From Sindora glabra (Eukaryota > Streptophyta > Magnoliopsida > Fabales > Fabaceae), in the NCBI GenBank assembly GCA_020226215.1, contig CM035236.1, positions 62,956,268 through 63,020,267 of the forward strand: DNA of 64,000 bases, written 5' to 3'. The notes below the pieces were generated by a model that had not been told where the DNA came from, did no database searches, and saw nothing but the letters and a program-made list of their open reading frames with translations. Position numbers and translations under genes: made by a program. Below, one piece after another: positions 48,301 to 59,900 of the stretch. The number at the start of each line of letters is the position of its first letter. The stretch's first letter is position 1.

Positions 48301-50604
48301 TGAGGCTGAGTTAAAAAGAAAATGAGGATATTTAAATTAAAAATATCAGATAGAGGTATATGCAGCCAGAAATCCAATGGTTCCCCATTTAACACAGAAA
48401 ATAATCCCAAAATGCCGTGTTTACTTGACAGGCAAAACCCACAATCTCAATGGGCAAGAGTGGAGTTTTTGGATCATAGATAATGGCATCAGGTCTTACC
48501 AAAATTTTTAATATTCTTTAGTTGTTTTCATTTAGTAATAATAAAGTATTTAAAAAATTTTAATACACCTAACCACACTCTTTTGTAGGGTTAATTTTAC
48601 TAGATGGGCAAGGGAGAAAGATTTACTCCTAAATTTAAAAACAAAAAAAAAAATGTTACTTAAAAACGAGAAGTATACACAAATTTAAAGATAAAAAATT
48701 GTAAATCTCATAAATGTATATATCATTTTTTTTAATCTTTCTCCATAATAAGGATTTTTAATTGTAGAATCACACACACATGGGTGTGACTTAAGTTGCA
48801 GTAACTTCAGAATCACCTTAATAACTTAAGACACCATTCTTCTCTTCCCTACTTTTAAAGAATCACGCAGATGGGTGTGACTGAAGTTGCAGTAACTTCA
48901 AAATCCACTTAATAACTTCAGACTCCATTCTTCCACAGCCCTAAGGCTAGAACAAAAGTAAGAGAGAGAAAAGCGGAGGAGAGAGAGAGAAGCGAGTGAG
49001 CCTATGTGCATGTTTTTATGGGTACCTGGAGGAAATCAGATTCTTGCTTTGGATTTGGATATTTGAAGCCAAAATCTGGTTGCAGAGAGAAGACAGTAGA
49101 ATGGAGTTGGTTCGGCCATCTCGGAGCACCAAAAACATCATCCTTTATTCCTTTCTGCTCAGCTATGACAATGGCATTAGCATTGGTCTGCATATAATCA
49201 AAAAAAAAGTACGGATTTGTGACTGTTTCACATATTCTTTGGCTGCATTGCAGGCTCAGCCTCTCTCCTCCTCCCATTGAGCTCCTTGTCTCCATTCTAG
49301 CTCTGAACCCACAATCCAAAACCAAAAATGCAAAACTAATTTTCAAAACAAGGCAAGAAAAGCCAAAAAAGTAAAAGTGTCCTCAGGATAAAAGAGAAAG
49401 CAAATACCAATCCTTTGTTTCTTTCCTACACTTTTTTTTTTTTTTGAAAAGCTTGAAATAATTGTGTTAAGGTGGGCAAAAATAAAAAAGGTAAGCCTAC
49501 CTTTTTAGGGAGAAATTGCTATAGTTGAAGTGGGAATCTGATTCTCTTCCAATGGGTTTTTTTGAAGAAAGATTTTGAACACCATCATCATTCACTTCAT
49601 CAACACACCCATCATCATGTTCCTCAAAAGATTGTTTTCTATGTTGAATGCAAGTCTTGTCTGCCACAGATAAACCAACACACAAATATATGGAAGGAAT
49701 TAAGGACATATATTATTATCCGGTTAGAAAAGCTGGAAATTAACAACAATGGGTCCAAGCATTGGAAGTAAACCTTGATTTGAAAACAAAGCTAAAGAAT
49801 AGTGGGGATGAAAATACATAAAGTTTTTGTGGGTTTCATGAAAAGTTCTATTAGAAGAAGATCTAAAAGGACTTTAGTACTCAGTTTTTTCTCATCTATT
49901 TTGGCATCAACTAAATACCAAAGAGAATAATAGTATAATAATAACAATAAATGAGTAAATATTGCAGTTGCAGATTCCCCAAACCCGTCCATCAGAGGCT
50001 TTGCTTTTGCACTTCAAACAATTGCAATATGGGAAACAACAATGGACAGTGCCTTTAATGAAGAAAAGAATCATTCAATGTACAACATAGTTAACAAGCT
50101 GAAGAAACATGAACTGATAAATCAATGCAAAAGGTTCTGTATAGTACCTTGCCTGCTCAAGTCACCTCTCATGCTTCTGTACATCTGGTTGTCAAAGGAA
50201 AGAGATGGAATCAAAAAAACAAAACACTCGTGACACCAAAAATTTGACCAAGTGAAAATATATTTAAAAGAAATGGGTTTTATTAAATTAATTAGAAAAA
50301 GCAAACCTGGAGATGGCTTTTCACATGGGAGATTGTGAGCCCCTTGACATCCATCAACTGAAGAACAAGCTTAGGTGTAGCTTCTGCACAAAAATACCAA
50401 CTACGTAAACAAAAATTTTCACAGCAAACCAGTAAGATTCAAAACAAAACACATAGATCACGATCATGTGCACTTACTCTGATGACCTCCAAGACTTTCA
50501 ATGGCATGAACAAAGCATCTATGGAGTTCCGGAGTCCATCTTAGACGAGGAACCTTCGATCTTATATACTGTCTCACAACTCCTTCCCTTCCACAACTAC
50601 CCAT
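45349..50604 (-). CDS. GARP (G2-like, Myb-like) transcription factor, six exons
   Basis: Exons on the minus strand: 50604-50478, 50383-50307, 50184-50148, 49660-49501, 49302-49026, 45624-45349; all introns are GT-AG. Joined length is 954 nt, 317 aa, in frame throughout. The ATG at 50604 is the first after an in-frame TAA about 90 bp upstream. Residues 17-72 form the GARP DNA-binding domain: VPRLRWTPELHRCFV, GGHQKATPKLVLQLM, then GLTISHVKSHLQMYR. The middle is acidic and low-complexity. Two EAR-like motifs near the C-terminus, LSLSLSL (261-267) and ISLDLSIAL (306-314), suggest transcriptional repression through TOPLESS-type corepressors. It belongs with the small Arabidopsis clade that includes At2g38300 and At2g40260, whose targets are poorly known. 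Expected to be nuclear. The 37-nt third exon and 3.4-kb fifth intron are notable. I see no break. Confidence 0.9.
46250..46580 (-). repeat. Decayed repeat inside intron 5
   Basis: The minus strand starts near 46578 with TAGGGGTGAAGCTAGAATA followed by GTGTTGGGGGCTTTGAA. This resembles the GGGGCGGAGCTAGAATTT...GGGGGGCC end common in dispersed plant DNA repeats. It runs open for 136 codons (46250-46660) on the same strand as the host gene. The translation has no known domain, and the frame is probably chance in a repeat. It lies within the large intron and is spliced out. Confidence 0.3.
46945..47850. repeat. Possible inverted-repeat element inside intron 5
   Basis: The left side TTTTTACGATCAATTTATTTAATAAATAA (about 46971) and the right side ending CAATTAATATAATTAATTATCGATCGTAAAAC (about 47838) are imperfect inverted copies, sharing TTTTACGATC and an AATTAATT tract. 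The body is extremely A+T-rich and non-coding. It may be a non-autonomous DNA element inserted in the intron; no target duplication was found. Confidence 0.35.
48766..48933. repeat. 93-bp tandem repeat in intron 5
   Basis: Two units, starting at 48766 and 48859, share AGAATCACRCASATGGGTGTGACTKAAGTTGCAGTAACTTCARAATCMACTTAATAACTTMAGACWCCATTCTTC. They end about 90 bp from the exon 5 donor. Further inside, a (GA)n tract lies at 48960-48995. Whether this part affects splicing or is a decayed element is unknown. Confidence 0.85.
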
Positions 50605-50780
50605 TTGTTTCTCTAACAGAAGTATCCAAAAGAGCTTTAGAAGGTTGCTTCCTTTTCTTCTTCTCAGAATTAGTTTTGCTGAAACTGGGCTCTCTTAAAT
50701 CCACTCAAAATATTCACAGAACACTTTATGGAAAAGGCAACGTCTTTTGAATCTTTGCTCTCCAAACAAGGAAGCACCGC

Positions 50781-50792
50781 ATATATATATAA
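50781..50792 (-). promoter_or_regulatory. TATA box of the GARP gene
   Basis: On the minus strand TTATATATATAT lies about 180 bp before the ATG at 50604. A plant TATA box sits about 30 bp before transcription start, which would give a 5' leader of roughly 150 nt. The leader is G/A-rich (GAGAAGAAGAAAAGG). No upstream ATG was seen between about 50697 and the start in the coding frame. Confidence 0.55.
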
Positions 50793-50809
50793 GCTGAGAA
50801 TTAGAAAGG

Positions 50810-53177
50810 AGGGATAAAGCTGAGAATACAGAGAATCTGAGATGGAGAGGGTAATGGGAAAATCACGAGAGAAAATGAAAAGACGAAGAAGGAGTCTGAA
50901 AATTCCTTATGGACTCTGATAATACCTGCTGCTTCTGTTCTTCATATCTAACCCACTAACCAATGAGAGAATTTTACAAAATTGAAATCCCAAAAAGCAC
51001 GAAACTTCCTTAGCTATCTCCTTCACATACTCAAAATTTTGATTCAGGACTTACCCTTTTAATCTTCAAGAAAAAAATATTATATTATATTATTTATATT
51101 CTTTTCAAAATATTTAGAATAGAATGTTCACTTTTATATGAAAATAAAAAAATTAATGTAACTTTAATTGATAAAATTATAACTATAATTTTTTATAAAT
51201 TTAAATTTAAATTAATTTTATTAATTATTAATTAATTTTATATGATAACTTACTTCTATTCATTTATTATCAAATTAATTAAATTGTTAAATATTCTTAT
51301 TATTGATAAAAATTATAATTTTTTAATTTTTTAATATATTATTATATTTGTATTGATTAACAGTATAAAAATTTTATATTAATAATAAATTAAATTTAAA
51401 CTTCATTTATTTTACACATAAATTTGTATAAGTTTTGATTTTGAAAATGTAATAAAAATAAATTTGTGAAAAAGGAAAATTTTACAAACAAAATTACAGC
51501 TTTCGTGTCAATTTTTCAATTCTTTTTTTTCCCCCTTCATTGCATTGTTTTTTCTTTGCACAGTGTCAATGGAAATCACGAGCGTCTGATCACCCCACCC
51601 TGACCTTCCACGAAATCATTACAGCTATGCAAAAATACCAACTGCTTCCCTTTGACCTTTGTTTTCTGTCTTTCACTCTCTCCTTTTTCTCTTTCTCTCT
51701 CATCAAAGATGTAATTTTTGTATTATAGATCAGAGTAGGACTACCTATATATACGCCAACGTCTCATGATCACCATCAGACTTATCATGGTGCCTTTTCG
51801 GCTTTATCTTTGTTTTTTAGTGAAACGATTTTATTTTATTTTATAATAAAATAATAATGATAGGATCTTTATTATTCCTTTTCTATTCTTTCTAATTTTT
51901 TGTTTGGATAAAAAATTTAAATTTAACTTAAAAATAGAAGAAAAAATTTTAAATTTAAATTATTAAAAAATTTTAACTAAAAATTTAATGTTTAATATTT
52001 TTTCCATCCAAAGATAAGAAAAAAAATGAAACATTTCTTTCTTCCCCAATTTCTACCCCCATGCCTCTACTTTACAATATTTAAATTCAATTTTAATGAA
52101 TTTGGATTCTATTTTTTATTATATTTTTCTAATATATTATATATAAATTTAATTTTTCATGGATTCGAATTCTACTCTTTTATTATATTTATGTTATGTC
52201 AGAGAAAAAGGAATGCAATTTTATTAAAAAAATAAAAGAATACCTAAGTTTTTCTGAATCCAAATACATATAAAAAGATTCTAACCTTAATATACGTAAA
52301 AAAAATTGTATTTACATAAAAATTTCTGGTAGTACATTTGCACCAATAATTGATACTAATTTTATATAAATATTATTAAATGATTAATTTTTTTAATTCA
52401 ATAATTTGATTTCTTCAAAAATTCAAAGCACTTATTTTTTGTCAAAAATAAATAATTTTTTATCAAATTAAATTATTAAGTTAAAATAATAATATACTTA
52501 AAAATATTTATACAAAAGTAGTATTAAATTTTTAATATTAATGTAGGATTAAATGTCTTCTCATATTTACATGTAATGTGTGAGAAATAATAAAAAATTA
52601 AATTATAATCACTTTATTAATATAACTATCCATACACCCTTATTATTTTTAAAAGTATATACTATTTTTTTTATATATACTCACTTACCTTTTTAATTTT
52701 AAATATATATTAAACCTCACCTATTATTAAAAAATAAAAAATAATCATATATTTATAAAAATTGATAATATATAAATATAATTAAATTAAATTATAAAAA
52801 TGAATATAATTTACCTTCAAAATAATACAAATTCAAATTTTTAATCAAACCAAACGTTTCCTTAATTTTGAGTTCTGACATAAGCTGTCTGTGGCATTAG
52901 GTGTTTGGTGGTGCCACTTGGACGTGCAAGGTAAGTTATTATAGATGATAGATAGATAGACCGGTAGGATAATAAATGGTAAATAATAAATAAATGTGCA
53001 GAATCCTACTTTTGGCAAACTACGTTTGCATTTAATATGTTTATATTCATATTATATTTTTTATCCTAAGGCATACACACTTAAAAGAATGAGTTTGTAT
53101 TTAAAATAAAAAATAAATTTATATGAGAATAAAATATTAATATATATTTTTAAAAAACAGAAAAGTTGTATATACAC
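50810..53177. other. A+T-rich intergenic DNA upstream of the GARP gene
   Basis: The first few hundred bases are the likely promoter of the GARP gene. Beyond about 51060 the DNA is extremely A+T-rich with no gene. A small foldback lies at 51903-52013, where GTTTGGATAAAAAATTTAAA and ATATTTTTTCCATCCAAA are inverted. A short GATA run (GATAGATAGATAGA) is at 52948-52961. Short plus-strand frames at 51540 and 52026 have no domain. Confidence 0.5.
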
Positions 53178-53180
53178 TAA

Positions 53181-53481
53181 GAGATCGTTTGGTTCACAAC
53201 AAAAATATAAGAAATTGTATTTTCTAAGAAATAGAAAACTGTGAATTATTTGGTTGCCTATAAAATATAGGAAATCACTTTTCAGAAAATTGCATTTCTC
53301 ACAAAATGTGGGAAATCATTTACCTACTCCCCTCAGGTAACTTCTATTTCCCGATAAATCTAACTTCCTCGTGTCAATCAAATAACATTGAGAACTTCCC
53401 GAAAAATTCACATAGAAAATAACTTCGTAGGAAATTTAACTTCCTACAGGAACTTATTTCCCACATGAACCAAACGACCCC
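53181..53481. mobile_element. Tourist-like MITE, 301 bp, TAA target duplication
   Basis: It starts GAGATCGTTTGGTTCA and ends TGAACCAAACGACCCC. The ends are inverted copies of GRGRTCGTTTGGTTCA with two mismatches. TAA flanks it on both sides (53178-53180, 53482-53484). A 3-bp TAA/TTA duplication, a size near 300 bp and a G-rich inverted end are the signs of Tourist (PIF/Harbinger) MITEs. The inside is non-coding, with GGAAATCATTT and AACTTCC repeats. It lies just beyond the 3' end of the LINE. Confidence 0.8.
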
Positions 53482-53589
53482 TAAGTTTCAAGACATGTGA
53501 GAATAAACTTTCTACCATTAATTAATTCAAAATATTTATATTCATATATTAACAAAAAAAAATTATAAATAAAGGGAGTTAACACATAA

Positions 53590-56500
53590 GAAAACAAAAT
53601 TACAAAGTAACTATATTAGGAATAGAGATCTCACCAACATAATGTAACAAATTTTTCTAGAGATTGAGAAGAGACCTATCTAGAATATCAAAACCCATTT
53701 CATAAGAAATACTTCAATTAGCTAACCAATATGTACATCTATTACTTTCTCTATAAATAACTTCAACTTCTTAGATTCTATTGACAAAGCTTCTACACCT
53801 CTTAATTGGATTCCTTATTTTTATATTGCCAAAATTATTTGTCTAAAGCATATCTACCAAAATCTTAGAATCAATTTTAAGATGCATTGTTTAAAACCTA
53901 ATTTCCAAGCTAAAGACAAACCTCTAAGAACACCCCAAGCTTTAACAAAAATCACTTCATGCACACTTCTAAATTTTTATAAAATCTTATGATCCATTCT
54001 CCCTTAGAATTACGAATTAAGCTACCATATACTATTTTTTTTACTAGCAATTTACCACACCATCTATATTTATTTTCACCAAACTATCCCTTGTTGCCCC
54101 TCTTCTTCATTTCACTAATATAATTTGATACTTGTTATTCTAGTCTCAAAGGAAAGGAGAAATTAAGATAAAAAATCTCCTTGTTTCTCCAATTCCATAG
54201 AAACTAAAGAGCCAACCCCCAATGAATCTCTTAGTATGCCTCATCTAAGACATATCTCCTTTCTAATAAGTTTAGATGAAGCCACGACCTTAGTTTAGCC
54301 ATAAAAAACCAAGCTCTATAGCAACATTGTAGTCCTTTAACGTATAGATGGCATCTTCTTTAGTAATTCAATAATGACCACATTGTGAGTTTCCCATATT
54401 TCTTCAACCTTGTTTCACATTGGTTAACAATTTGTTACAAAGCAATCTCCATAGAAAAATTCTAATCTTTTTAGGACCATTCCAATTCTAATATAGCATG
54501 CTATAATGGATCAACCTTTTCATAGAGATAATTTAATATAACTAAATAAGCACTTTTAACTAAAAAAGAACCATCCGTACTCCTCCTCTAAACATTCAAG
54601 TCATGGCCATTATTATCATTTGGCGATAATGTTGCATGAAAGTTAGTTTGAATGTTTTGAGGAAAAAACACCTCTCATGTATTGCCAATTCCATCCATAG
54701 TCCACATTTTCTACATCAAACACCACAACATCATCTGTAACCTTTGTTAAAAAAGAGCCAATTAAATCCCGAAGACTAACATCACCTATCCATACATCTT
54801 TCCAAAAGTTCATTATTCTCCTATCACTAATCATCCACTTAGTGCCATCCATATAGAATTTCCATAATATACAAAATACCTTCCATATAAGATAGTCACT
54901 AACTTTAAGAATTGGTTTAATATTCAAGCTCACCCCTTTCAAATATTTATGAATTAATACTTAGGCCCAAAGATCATCACAACCTATATAAAGTTGGCAA
55001 ATAGATTTTAACAAGCATGCTTAATTAATATGACTTATATTTCTAAACCCTGGACCACCAGTTTCTTTGTTTTGACAAAATTTTCTCCCAAGCTACCATG
55101 TGAATCTTTCTCTTGCCTATTTCATAACCCCAAGTAAAATCCCTTTCATACTTATCTATTTGCATGAGAATAGATATTGGGATTGAAATAGTCTACATAG
55201 TATAAATAAAAAAGGATTGAATAACTGATTTGGCCAACACCATATGCCCTACCATAAATAGATAAGAAGCTTTCCAACCTGTTAGGTGATTTTGAACCCT
55301 TTAAATCAAATGCCAATAAGTAGCTTTAGTAACTCTTTTCTGAACTAGAAGGACACACGAATACATACCTAAGTTCGACAATGGAGTAAATCCACACTTA
55401 TTGATGGTTTTATCATATAGATCCCTTTTCACATTTCTAAAAAAGTATATTTATTTTTTATTGGCTAATCTTCTAGCCTAAGATTTGGCAGAAAATCTAC
55501 AAATATTTATTCACCATTTCAACGTGAGCTTCAGTTACTTTTCTAAATAAAAGCAAATCATCTATTAACGTTAGATGAGAAATAAAAGGACTAGAACAAT
55601 CATCTTTCATAAAAACCCATTCTTTCTTTTTAACAACCTTGCAAATAATGTGGGATAATTTATCAATACATAACATAAAAATGTAAAGGTCAATATGTCC
55701 CCTTAATGAACCCCTCTAAAAGGATTAAACTCTTTAGTTTTGCTACCATTCCATAACATATTCATAGAAATAAGATGAAATGCATCTCATAATAAGATCA
55801 CTTGGCCATGCATATTAATCTCCATTAGAACTTCCTTTATAAATCCCAAATGTAACCTATCATAGTCTTTTTCCACCTTAACTTTAATTATAAAAAATCT
55901 TCTCTTTCCTTTCATTTTATGTACTAAATGGATCATTTCCTGAGTAATAATAATATTATCTCTAATCCATCTCTTAGGAACAAAACTAGCTTAAAAAGAA
56001 GAGATCATACTTGAAAGAAAAGGCTTAAGTCTATTGACAATGATCTTCATCACAATTTTAAAAATCATATTGCAGAGAAAGATAAATTGAAACCAATTTA
56101 TAAACTCTAGTTTGTTAATTTTTGAAATTAGATAAAGTTTTATTAATACTATATATGTCCCAACCCTAAAAAATCTCCTAGGCATACTTACACATGTTAT
56201 TCCTAACCACGTTCTAATTTTTATGAAAAAAAATAGCCAAATAACCATCCTTTCCTAAAGCTTTCTCTCTATCAATAGAGGGAATAGCATCTTTAATTTT
56301 AGCGTACTCCTCTAGATTTATTAATTTGGTATTCTATTTTTCATTTAAATTGGGGTATGAAATCTTTGTCTTGATTATAAGTCGAGCCATATCATCCTAA
56401 ATGAGAAGGCTATGATAATATTTTTTAATCAAAATCCAAAAATCTTGCTTCCTTTTTACCCACAACCTTTCAGCATTCTTTAGCATAGAAATCCTATTTT

Positions 56501-57604
56501 TATTTCTTCTTGCCACCATTTTAGTGAAATAGTACCTAATATTGCAATCACCCTTGTCTAGTAACACTACTCTTGATTTTTGTTTCCATAGGATTTCTTC
56601 TTATTTAAGAGTTTTAGTTAACTTGCCTTAAAGATCTCTTTCTAGCTTTTTTAACTAGGGATTAAATTTCCTTTCCTATTGTCTCTAGATACTAATAATT
56701 CTAGCTAGTACTTCTTTTTTCCACATTTTCAAATGCCTAAAAACATTCTTGTTCATTCCAAAATAGTGGGGGTGAATTCTTCCAAGGCTTTGGTCATATT
56801 CCAACTAAAGGATAAGAAATCATCAAATCTCCTATATGTAAGCCAAATTGCTTCAAAATGAAAAGGTTAATTATATTTGTCAGTAATACCACCCATCAAG
56901 TTAAGCACAATTGGATGTTGATTAGAGAACACTCATGGTTAAATTTTGACAAATGCTTATGGAAAATGAACTTTCTAGTCCATGTTGCATAAAGCCCGGT
57001 CCAATTTCTCAAACAATAGATCATAAGTAGTATTAAAAGGACCAACCCATGTGAATCGAGCTCCTTTAGATTTAACCTCCAATAAACCACAATCATGAAT
57101 TCTTTCATTAAAAGCATGTACTCTCTACCAATTAAAAGAAGCTTCCCTCTTTTTTCTTTCAAAAGGATCCTAAATGTCATTAAAGTCACCACCTACCACT
57201 CATGCTCTAACCATATATCTACTAAGATTTTCTAGTTGCTCTTATAATTGATTCTTCATTTCATAGCTTGGATTATCATACACAATATTAAAAAACCAAG
57301 CATCCCTAAACTCAAGAATAATTTTAACATTAACATAATTGAAATCTACCACTAACACTTCAATATTCACAATCTGACCCCTCCACTTAATCCAAATGCC
57401 TTCTAAAAAACCATTTCTAGGAATAATACATTAATTAGGAAACCTATTGCTTTTTTAAAATACCTACAGCTCTATTAACATTTATTCTAATTCCAAAAGA
57501 ACTAACATATCCTGATAACAACCTCCTAACATCTTTCAAACAAGCATAATAAAATTTATATGACTAGCTCCTTAGCAATTCCAAATAACAATTCTTGTCA
57601 TCAT
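53590..57604 (-). pseudogene. LINE ORF2 remnant: endonuclease, reverse transcriptase, RNase H
   Basis: From ATG 57604 it begins MMTRIVIWNC, the usual start of the L1 endonuclease. Near 57180 comes GGDFNDI, then LLEVKSKGARFTWVGP and EKLDRALCN near 57000, the GDFN, FTW and LDR endonuclease motifs. Reverse transcriptase at about 56250-55530 shows YLISKINKLEFINW, LCNMIFKIVMKIIVNRLKP, then VPKRWIRDNII, and LIDDLLLF at 55545-55568, where the catalytic F(A)DD is decayed to LIDD. At 54643-54942 RRIMNFWKDVWIGDVSLRDL matches the zinc-binding reverse transcriptase tail. RNase H near 53860 reads LKIDSKILVDML. Stops throughout. Confidence 0.75.
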
Positions 57605-58399
57605 AAAACAAATGACAAAAGGAGGAATAAAAAAATTGGATAAAACTTTAAAACTCCATAAATTAATGCTCCTTACATTGTAAGGTCCTAACTTACTAAC
57701 CAGATCACAAACACTTCATGTGGCAAACCAATATTTCCATCACTTAGTTCTATAAAGTTTTATGTATAAGTTAGTGATAAGTCTGGAAATTTAAAATTAA
57801 CTATAACCTCTCTTCTATGCATCAAGCCATCATTATGATAAGTATTTTTAGCAGATTTAGCATTTCTACATCTAACCCATTTTCATTATCCTTTAGCTTA
57901 ATCATAACCTTTTCCTTTTTTTTGAACTAGCAAATTTCCTCACAAGACCTTAAAGATTCACATTTCTATTTTCTTTATCCTTCCACATGGGACATGACTA
58001 TCCCACCTCCTTTTATGTAGCTCTACCAACATTATCCCCCTTTGAGCTAGCTTTTTGCTTCGTAACTAACCTAGACACTTCTTTAGATTTCTTTTGCACA
58101 ATTTCCTTATAAATAGTAGCATTACCTTAATTTTCATGTGATTTATTTCTCAAACTCACTTCATTATCTCCCCCAATTTCTTCATAAGCTAAGACATTAA
58201 AATGCGATCCAACTTGCTGCATTAAAACCTTAAAAGGAACCATATTTTAGTCAGTTCTTTTAGGGTTATGTGGTTTTCTCCTTCTTTAGGCTATCATCCA
58301 ATCTCTGTACATCAGTGATTTAGGGTTAAAATCATTCATATCATTATTATGCTTTTCTATCACCATAGTTTCCTCTTGCTCTTTCTCCATCTCTATTAA

Positions 58400-58960
58400 T
58401 TTCAATAAGTAATGATTTACCACATTGAAAACACACTATATGAATACTTTTATATTCAATGTAGTAATTTTTTCCCTTAATAGAAAATTCAACCAAAATG
58501 ATTTCATGAAGATCAATCTCAACATAAAATCAGGCATATTTGCCTCTAGCTTAATCAATTGTTGTATTATCAACTTTGATTTTTTCCCTACTCAATTCCT
58601 CAAAAGAGTTAAAAATTTCTCATCATATAACTAGATTGGTAAGCCTAGCAATCAAATCCACACTATAACTCCATCAGTATCATGTTCTTCTGGATTAAAG
58701 TCTAAACTTCCTTACTTGAAAATTGGGTAATAATTATAAATAGTCTAGGCACTACCAATTAAAGTAAAAACATAGTCTTCCTCCACACTAAATTGCACTA
58801 AGAAATAATCATTTGAGAGATGATAATGTCAAGCGAATCTTTCTTTGCCTAAAGTTAGTATAATTGATTCTTCAAAGCCTTAAAGCCAATTTTCCTCCTA
58901 AGCAACTTCATGATAAAAGTTTCTTTCCATAACCTATTCATCTTTTTTCCTCTTTTAGTG
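58400..58960 (-). pseudogene. LINE ORF1 remnant: DUF4283 and zinc knuckle
   Basis: The translation reads LWKETFIMKLLRRKIGFKAL near 58940, then NDYFLVQFSVEEDYVFTLI, then DFNPEEHDTDGVIVWI, LLGLPI, then VEIDLHEIILVEFSIKGKNY and YKSIHIVCFQCGK near 58420. This follows the DUF4283 order ('WxxxLxGKLLGRxIGY', 'NDYFLVRFxxEEDY', 'FxPxxxxIxxxxVWVRLPGLP') and ends in the first half of a CCHC knuckle ('CFxCGxxGH'), whose GH-C part is lost. A conserved W is missing in 'GSA' for 'GPW', and a stop replaces the W in the VWVRLPGLP block. It is non-functional. Confidence 0.65.
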
Positions 58961-59674
58961 AAATTATGAAGTTAACGCAAGGTCTTCCTTTAATGATGCC
59001 CTCAACAACATTAAAACCACTAAAATCTACAACATTATCATTTATCTTTGTATCCTCTACAGTTGCATTTATGATTTTTTCCTTCGTCAATCAAGAATAC
59101 TTTATAATTCTGGTTCAAATTTTAATCCTTACCTTGCTTCTCCCCCATAACCAAATATCCATAATTACATCTCCCTTCTTTACTTGTAAAATCTCCTTCA
59201 CCATTTTTTGTATTTTTTTTACACTTCTTTACAACTAATCTCTATCTTCCATTATGGCTTCTCTCACCTCTTCCATAGAAATCGTAGCTCTTTCTTAATT
59301 TCAATTCAATTAATGTTTGTATAAGTATGGATTTTAATTATTCATATATTAAAATTTTGATTATATTTATATCAATATCATATTAAATTCTATCGTATAT
59401 TTTATATTATATTATAAACACAATAAATAAAATAACATAAATATAAAATGATATGTAACTATTTCTCAATTTATGTGTGCTATCTTAAAAATAATATTAA
59501 TCTTCTTTGTATTCTTTCAATTTTATTATGTGTCTCAAACAGGATAAATATAGAATAATATGAAACATATATATCATCATATTTTATATGAAATCGACAT
59601 AAATAAATCTACAATTCTTGAGTTTGAATTAATTCAAATCCAAATGTACAATTTAAGAAAGTAAACATAACATT

Positions 59675-59900
59675 TAGCTTATGCTTGGTTAAAATGATAA
59701 TAGAAAAAAAAAGGAAAGAAAATTTTAAATGTTAGTTGGAAAAGAAAATGAGAAGAAAAAAATCTTAAATTTTATGTGTAAAAGTAATAATAATCCCTTT
59801 TCTTTTCTTTTCATACTCTTTCAAACTAAGCAAGAAAAAAATTAAAATTTAAACTTTTCTTCCATTTTTCTTTCCACTCCTTCCTACCAAGCATGGGATT
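59675..59900. repeat. Foldback (MITE-like) element of about 225 bp
   Basis: TTATGCTTGGTTAAAATGA at the left and TCCTTCCTACCAAGCATGGGA at the right share inverted ATGCTTGGT / ACCAAGCAT. Inside the arms, GAAAAAAAAAGGAAAGAAAATT and the C/T-rich CTTTTCTTCCATTTTTCTTTCC are also roughly inverted. The size and structure fit a short non-autonomous DNA element; no target duplication was clear. Confidence 0.5.

Larger units (their letters stand above)
53590..59270 (-). mobile_element. L1-type LINE, nearly full length but dead
   Basis: Read on the minus strand it has the plant L1 order: ORF1 with DUF4283 and a zinc knuckle, then ORF2 with endonuclease, reverse transcriptase, zinc-binding C-terminal region and RNase H. 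All are in one orientation over about 5.7 kb. Stop codons and frameshifts are frequent. No clear poly(A) tail or target duplication was seen at either end, so the ends are approximate. Minus-strand frames at 54643-54942, 55991-56248 and 56896-57192 are its longest surviving open pieces. Confidence 0.75.

Noticed and set aside
48996..49346. Frames on both strands treated as independent genes
   Set aside because: The minus-strand frame is exon 5 of the GARP gene with intron ends attached; the plus-strand frames are its shadow.
50466..50750. 94-codon plus-strand frame
   Set aside because: It is the antisense of exon 1 and the 5' leader of the GARP gene, whose minus-strand translation is a clear DNA-binding domain.
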